The position numbers and the translations under genes are program-made. DNA of 32,924 nt from Hanamia caeni (lineage in GTDB: Bacteria; Bacteroidota; Bacteroidia; Chitinophagales; Chitinophagaceae), in the NCBI RefSeq assembly GCF_003721595.1, contig NZ_RJJR01000028.1, positions 1 to 32,924 on the forward strand. The letters run 5' to 3'. Within the stretch, counting starts at the first letter, position 1. Every line of letters starts with the position of its first letter. This document shows positions 31,904 through 32,924 of this stretch, in pieces. The notes below the pieces were generated by a model. That model had not been told where the DNA came from. It did no database searches and saw only the letters and a list, made by a program, of their open reading frames with translations.

Positions 31904-32803
31904 TTACTGACCTGCTCTTCCCAATTTATAAAGCGCAATAATATCCGCAGCGCCAAGTGCTTCATTGTACACACGGATTTCATCTATTTTTCCTCTCATG
32001 GGTACAGTCCAGGTATCTGTGGTAAGTTCTTTGCCCGGAATATTGTTATACCATCCGCCGATGAGCACTTCATTTGGAACAGCCAGCTTAAATAAGCCAG
32101 TACCGCGGTTTTGATAATCCGGGGCTCCGATTTTAACCCCGTTAGCCCAAATCTGGAATATACTGCTTGCATGATCAAAAGTAACCACAAGGTGTGTCCA
32201 TTTTCCCGGAGGAATTGTTGGTGATTTATAGCTGGTAAGCCAGCCGGCATTCAGATTATCCTGCCGCCCTCCGTTAACATCTGCATAGCTGGGATGAACG
32301 ACGAGGTTGTTGGTATCAGAAGCAGGCTTTTGCCCTGTTTCCAAAAGAAAAGCAAAGTCGGGCCAGAATTGGCCGGGAGCAGCGAGGCTGAAAGTCATGG
32401 TTGGCGTGCTGCCATTATTTTGAATTTGTACCCATTCACTTACGGTAAAGCTGGGAAGTGAATCTTTAAATGCAGGAATCTGGGATGCATAATAAACATA
32501 ACCGCTATCCAACTGAAGCGCCTTCCCTGCAACACCATTATCCACCAGTGTGGCGTTGAGAGAAGAGGTAGGCGCTATACCGGATTTTTCTTCCGCCTGG
32601 GAACCATTGAATCCCCAGTAGGCTACCAGATGGTCGGTTGCCACTTGCCCGCTGCTGTCAAAACCTTCTATTTTGCCAACAAAATCTTTTGGAGAAACAG
32701 AGGGCAGATTATTGGGATTTCCTTTTTTGCAACTGCTCACAAGCGCCATCCCTGCCAGTGAACAAAGAAATAATTGAATTTTATATTTTTTAATAATGTT
32801 CAT
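31904..32803 (-). CDS. LamG (concanavalin-like) domain lipoprotein
   Basis: The 299-residue protein is a lipoprotein (lipobox VSSC, Cys25, then KKGNPNN). After a linker, residues about 60-295 form a LamG/Laminin_G_3 jelly roll: HLVAYWGFNGSQAEEKSG, VDNGVAGKALQLDSGYVYY, FTVSEWVQIQ, WTHLVVTFDHASSIFQIWANG and the terminal GKIDEIRVYNEALGAADIIALYKLG. No hydrolase acids are evident. In Bacteroidota glycan loci, such lipoproteins follow SusC/SusD and serve as surface glycan-binding proteins (SusE/F-like role), which fits the position just ahead of the glucanases. Its start is 27 bp after the stop of the gene cut by the window edge, so they share an operon. Function by analogy; family certain. Confidence 0.9.
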   Translation of the reverse strand: MNIIKKYKIQLFLCSLAGMALVSSCKKGNPNNLPSVSPKDFVGKIEGFDSSGQVATDHLVAYWGFNGSQAEEKSGIAPTSSLNATLVDNGVAGKALQLDSGYVYYASQIPAFKDSLPSFTVSEWVQIQNNGSTPTMTFSLAAPGQFWPDFAFLLETGQKPASDTNNLVVHPSYADVNGGRQDNLNAGWLTSYKSPTIPPGKWTHLVVTFDHASSIFQIWANGVKIGAPDYQNRGTGLFKLAVPNEVLIGGWYNNIPGKELTTDTWTVPMRGKIDEIRVYNEALGAADIIALYKLGRAGQ

Positions 32804-32830
32804 AACAATTTATTTTTTAGTTATTGATTA

Positions 32831-32924
32831 TTAGTAAGTAAACCCAGGCATCGCAGCCTGAGATTCTGTTAGAACGGTACGTAACAGTCTCCCGTTATAC
32901 CGCTCCGATTTTCCAACCGTTGGT
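32831..32924 (-). CDS. 3' end of an unidentified gene cut by the window edge
   Basis: On the minus strand the last 30 codons read open to the edge, for example SERYNGRLLRTVLTESQAAM, ending PGFTY and a stop at 32831-32833. The stop is 27 bp before the LamG start, typical operon spacing. The fragment is too short to assign. By position a SusD-like or other surface glycan-binding protein is most likely, but no diagnostic motif is visible. A coding reading is favoured by the spacing and the ordinary codon content. Confidence 0.55.
   Translation of the reverse strand, partial: PTVGKSERYNGRLLRTVLTESQAAMPGFTY

Noticed and set aside
1..32924. Search for tRNA, rRNA, CRISPR arrays, insertion sequences, phage or integrase genes.
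   Set aside because: No supporting sequence was found by eye on either strand.

Overview
The window reads as chromosomal DNA of a Bacteroidota species, most likely Chitinophagaceae or a close relative. The evidence is AT-rich intergenic DNA, absence of Shine-Dalgarno sequences before most starts, lipoproteins of the SCKK type, a CzcA protein fused to a TolC-like domain, families such as DUF4382, DUF6132 and Haem_bd, and tandem glucoamylase-fold glucanases of the kind found in Bacteroidota polysaccharide loci. I cannot name a species. No rRNA, tRNA, CRISPR array, transposase or phage gene was seen.

Layout. (1) 226-3043, plus strand: an active-looking rhomboid protease, a second rhomboid lacking the catalytic serine, and a membrane-anchored endonuclease/exonuclease/phosphatase-fold protein. 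(2) 3137-6603, plus: cysS, an orphan HicB-like protein and a secreted family-10-like glycosylhydrolase. (3) 6716-9490, minus: a secreted GH43 enzyme with discoidin and Fn3 modules, and a tandem universal stress protein. (4) 9782-11352, plus: a Haem_bd (CxxCH) protein and a DUF4382 lipoprotein, then a clear terminator and a 0.49-kb gap holding a possible gene remnant. (5) 11845-17803, plus: a heavy-metal efflux operon with a His-rich secreted protein on a TTG start, a CzcA-TolC fusion and a lipoprotein adaptor. (6) 18034-20535, plus: a P-type cation ATPase preceded by two tandem 32-bp repeats. (7) 20558-23710: a Crp/Fnr regulator and a methyltransferase (minus, 4-bp overlap), divergent from DUF302, OsmC, DUF6132, rhodanese and a Cys-rich membrane protein (plus). 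A near-perfect FNR-type box lies between them. (8) 23810-32924, minus: a polysaccharide-utilisation segment. In transcription order it holds the 3' end of an unidentified gene at the right edge, a LamG lipoprotein, three tandem GH144/glucoamylase-fold enzymes, a sulfatase-family enzyme and two small membrane proteins.

How the parts may work together. Region 5 looks like a complete divalent-metal exporter with its outer-membrane channel built in, next to a cation ATPase. Region 7 looks like a thiol/persulfide-handling module under an FNR-like regulator. All three enzymes in region 8 keep the Asp/Glu constellation expected of endo-beta-1,2-glucanases, so the locus probably degrades beta-1,2-glucans, with SusC/SusD expected beyond the right edge. 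The observations most worth pursuing are the regulator/box match in region 7, the internal signal peptide and start codon in the CzcA-TolC fusion, the three differently modularised GH144 paralogues, and the rhomboid/pseudorhomboid pair.
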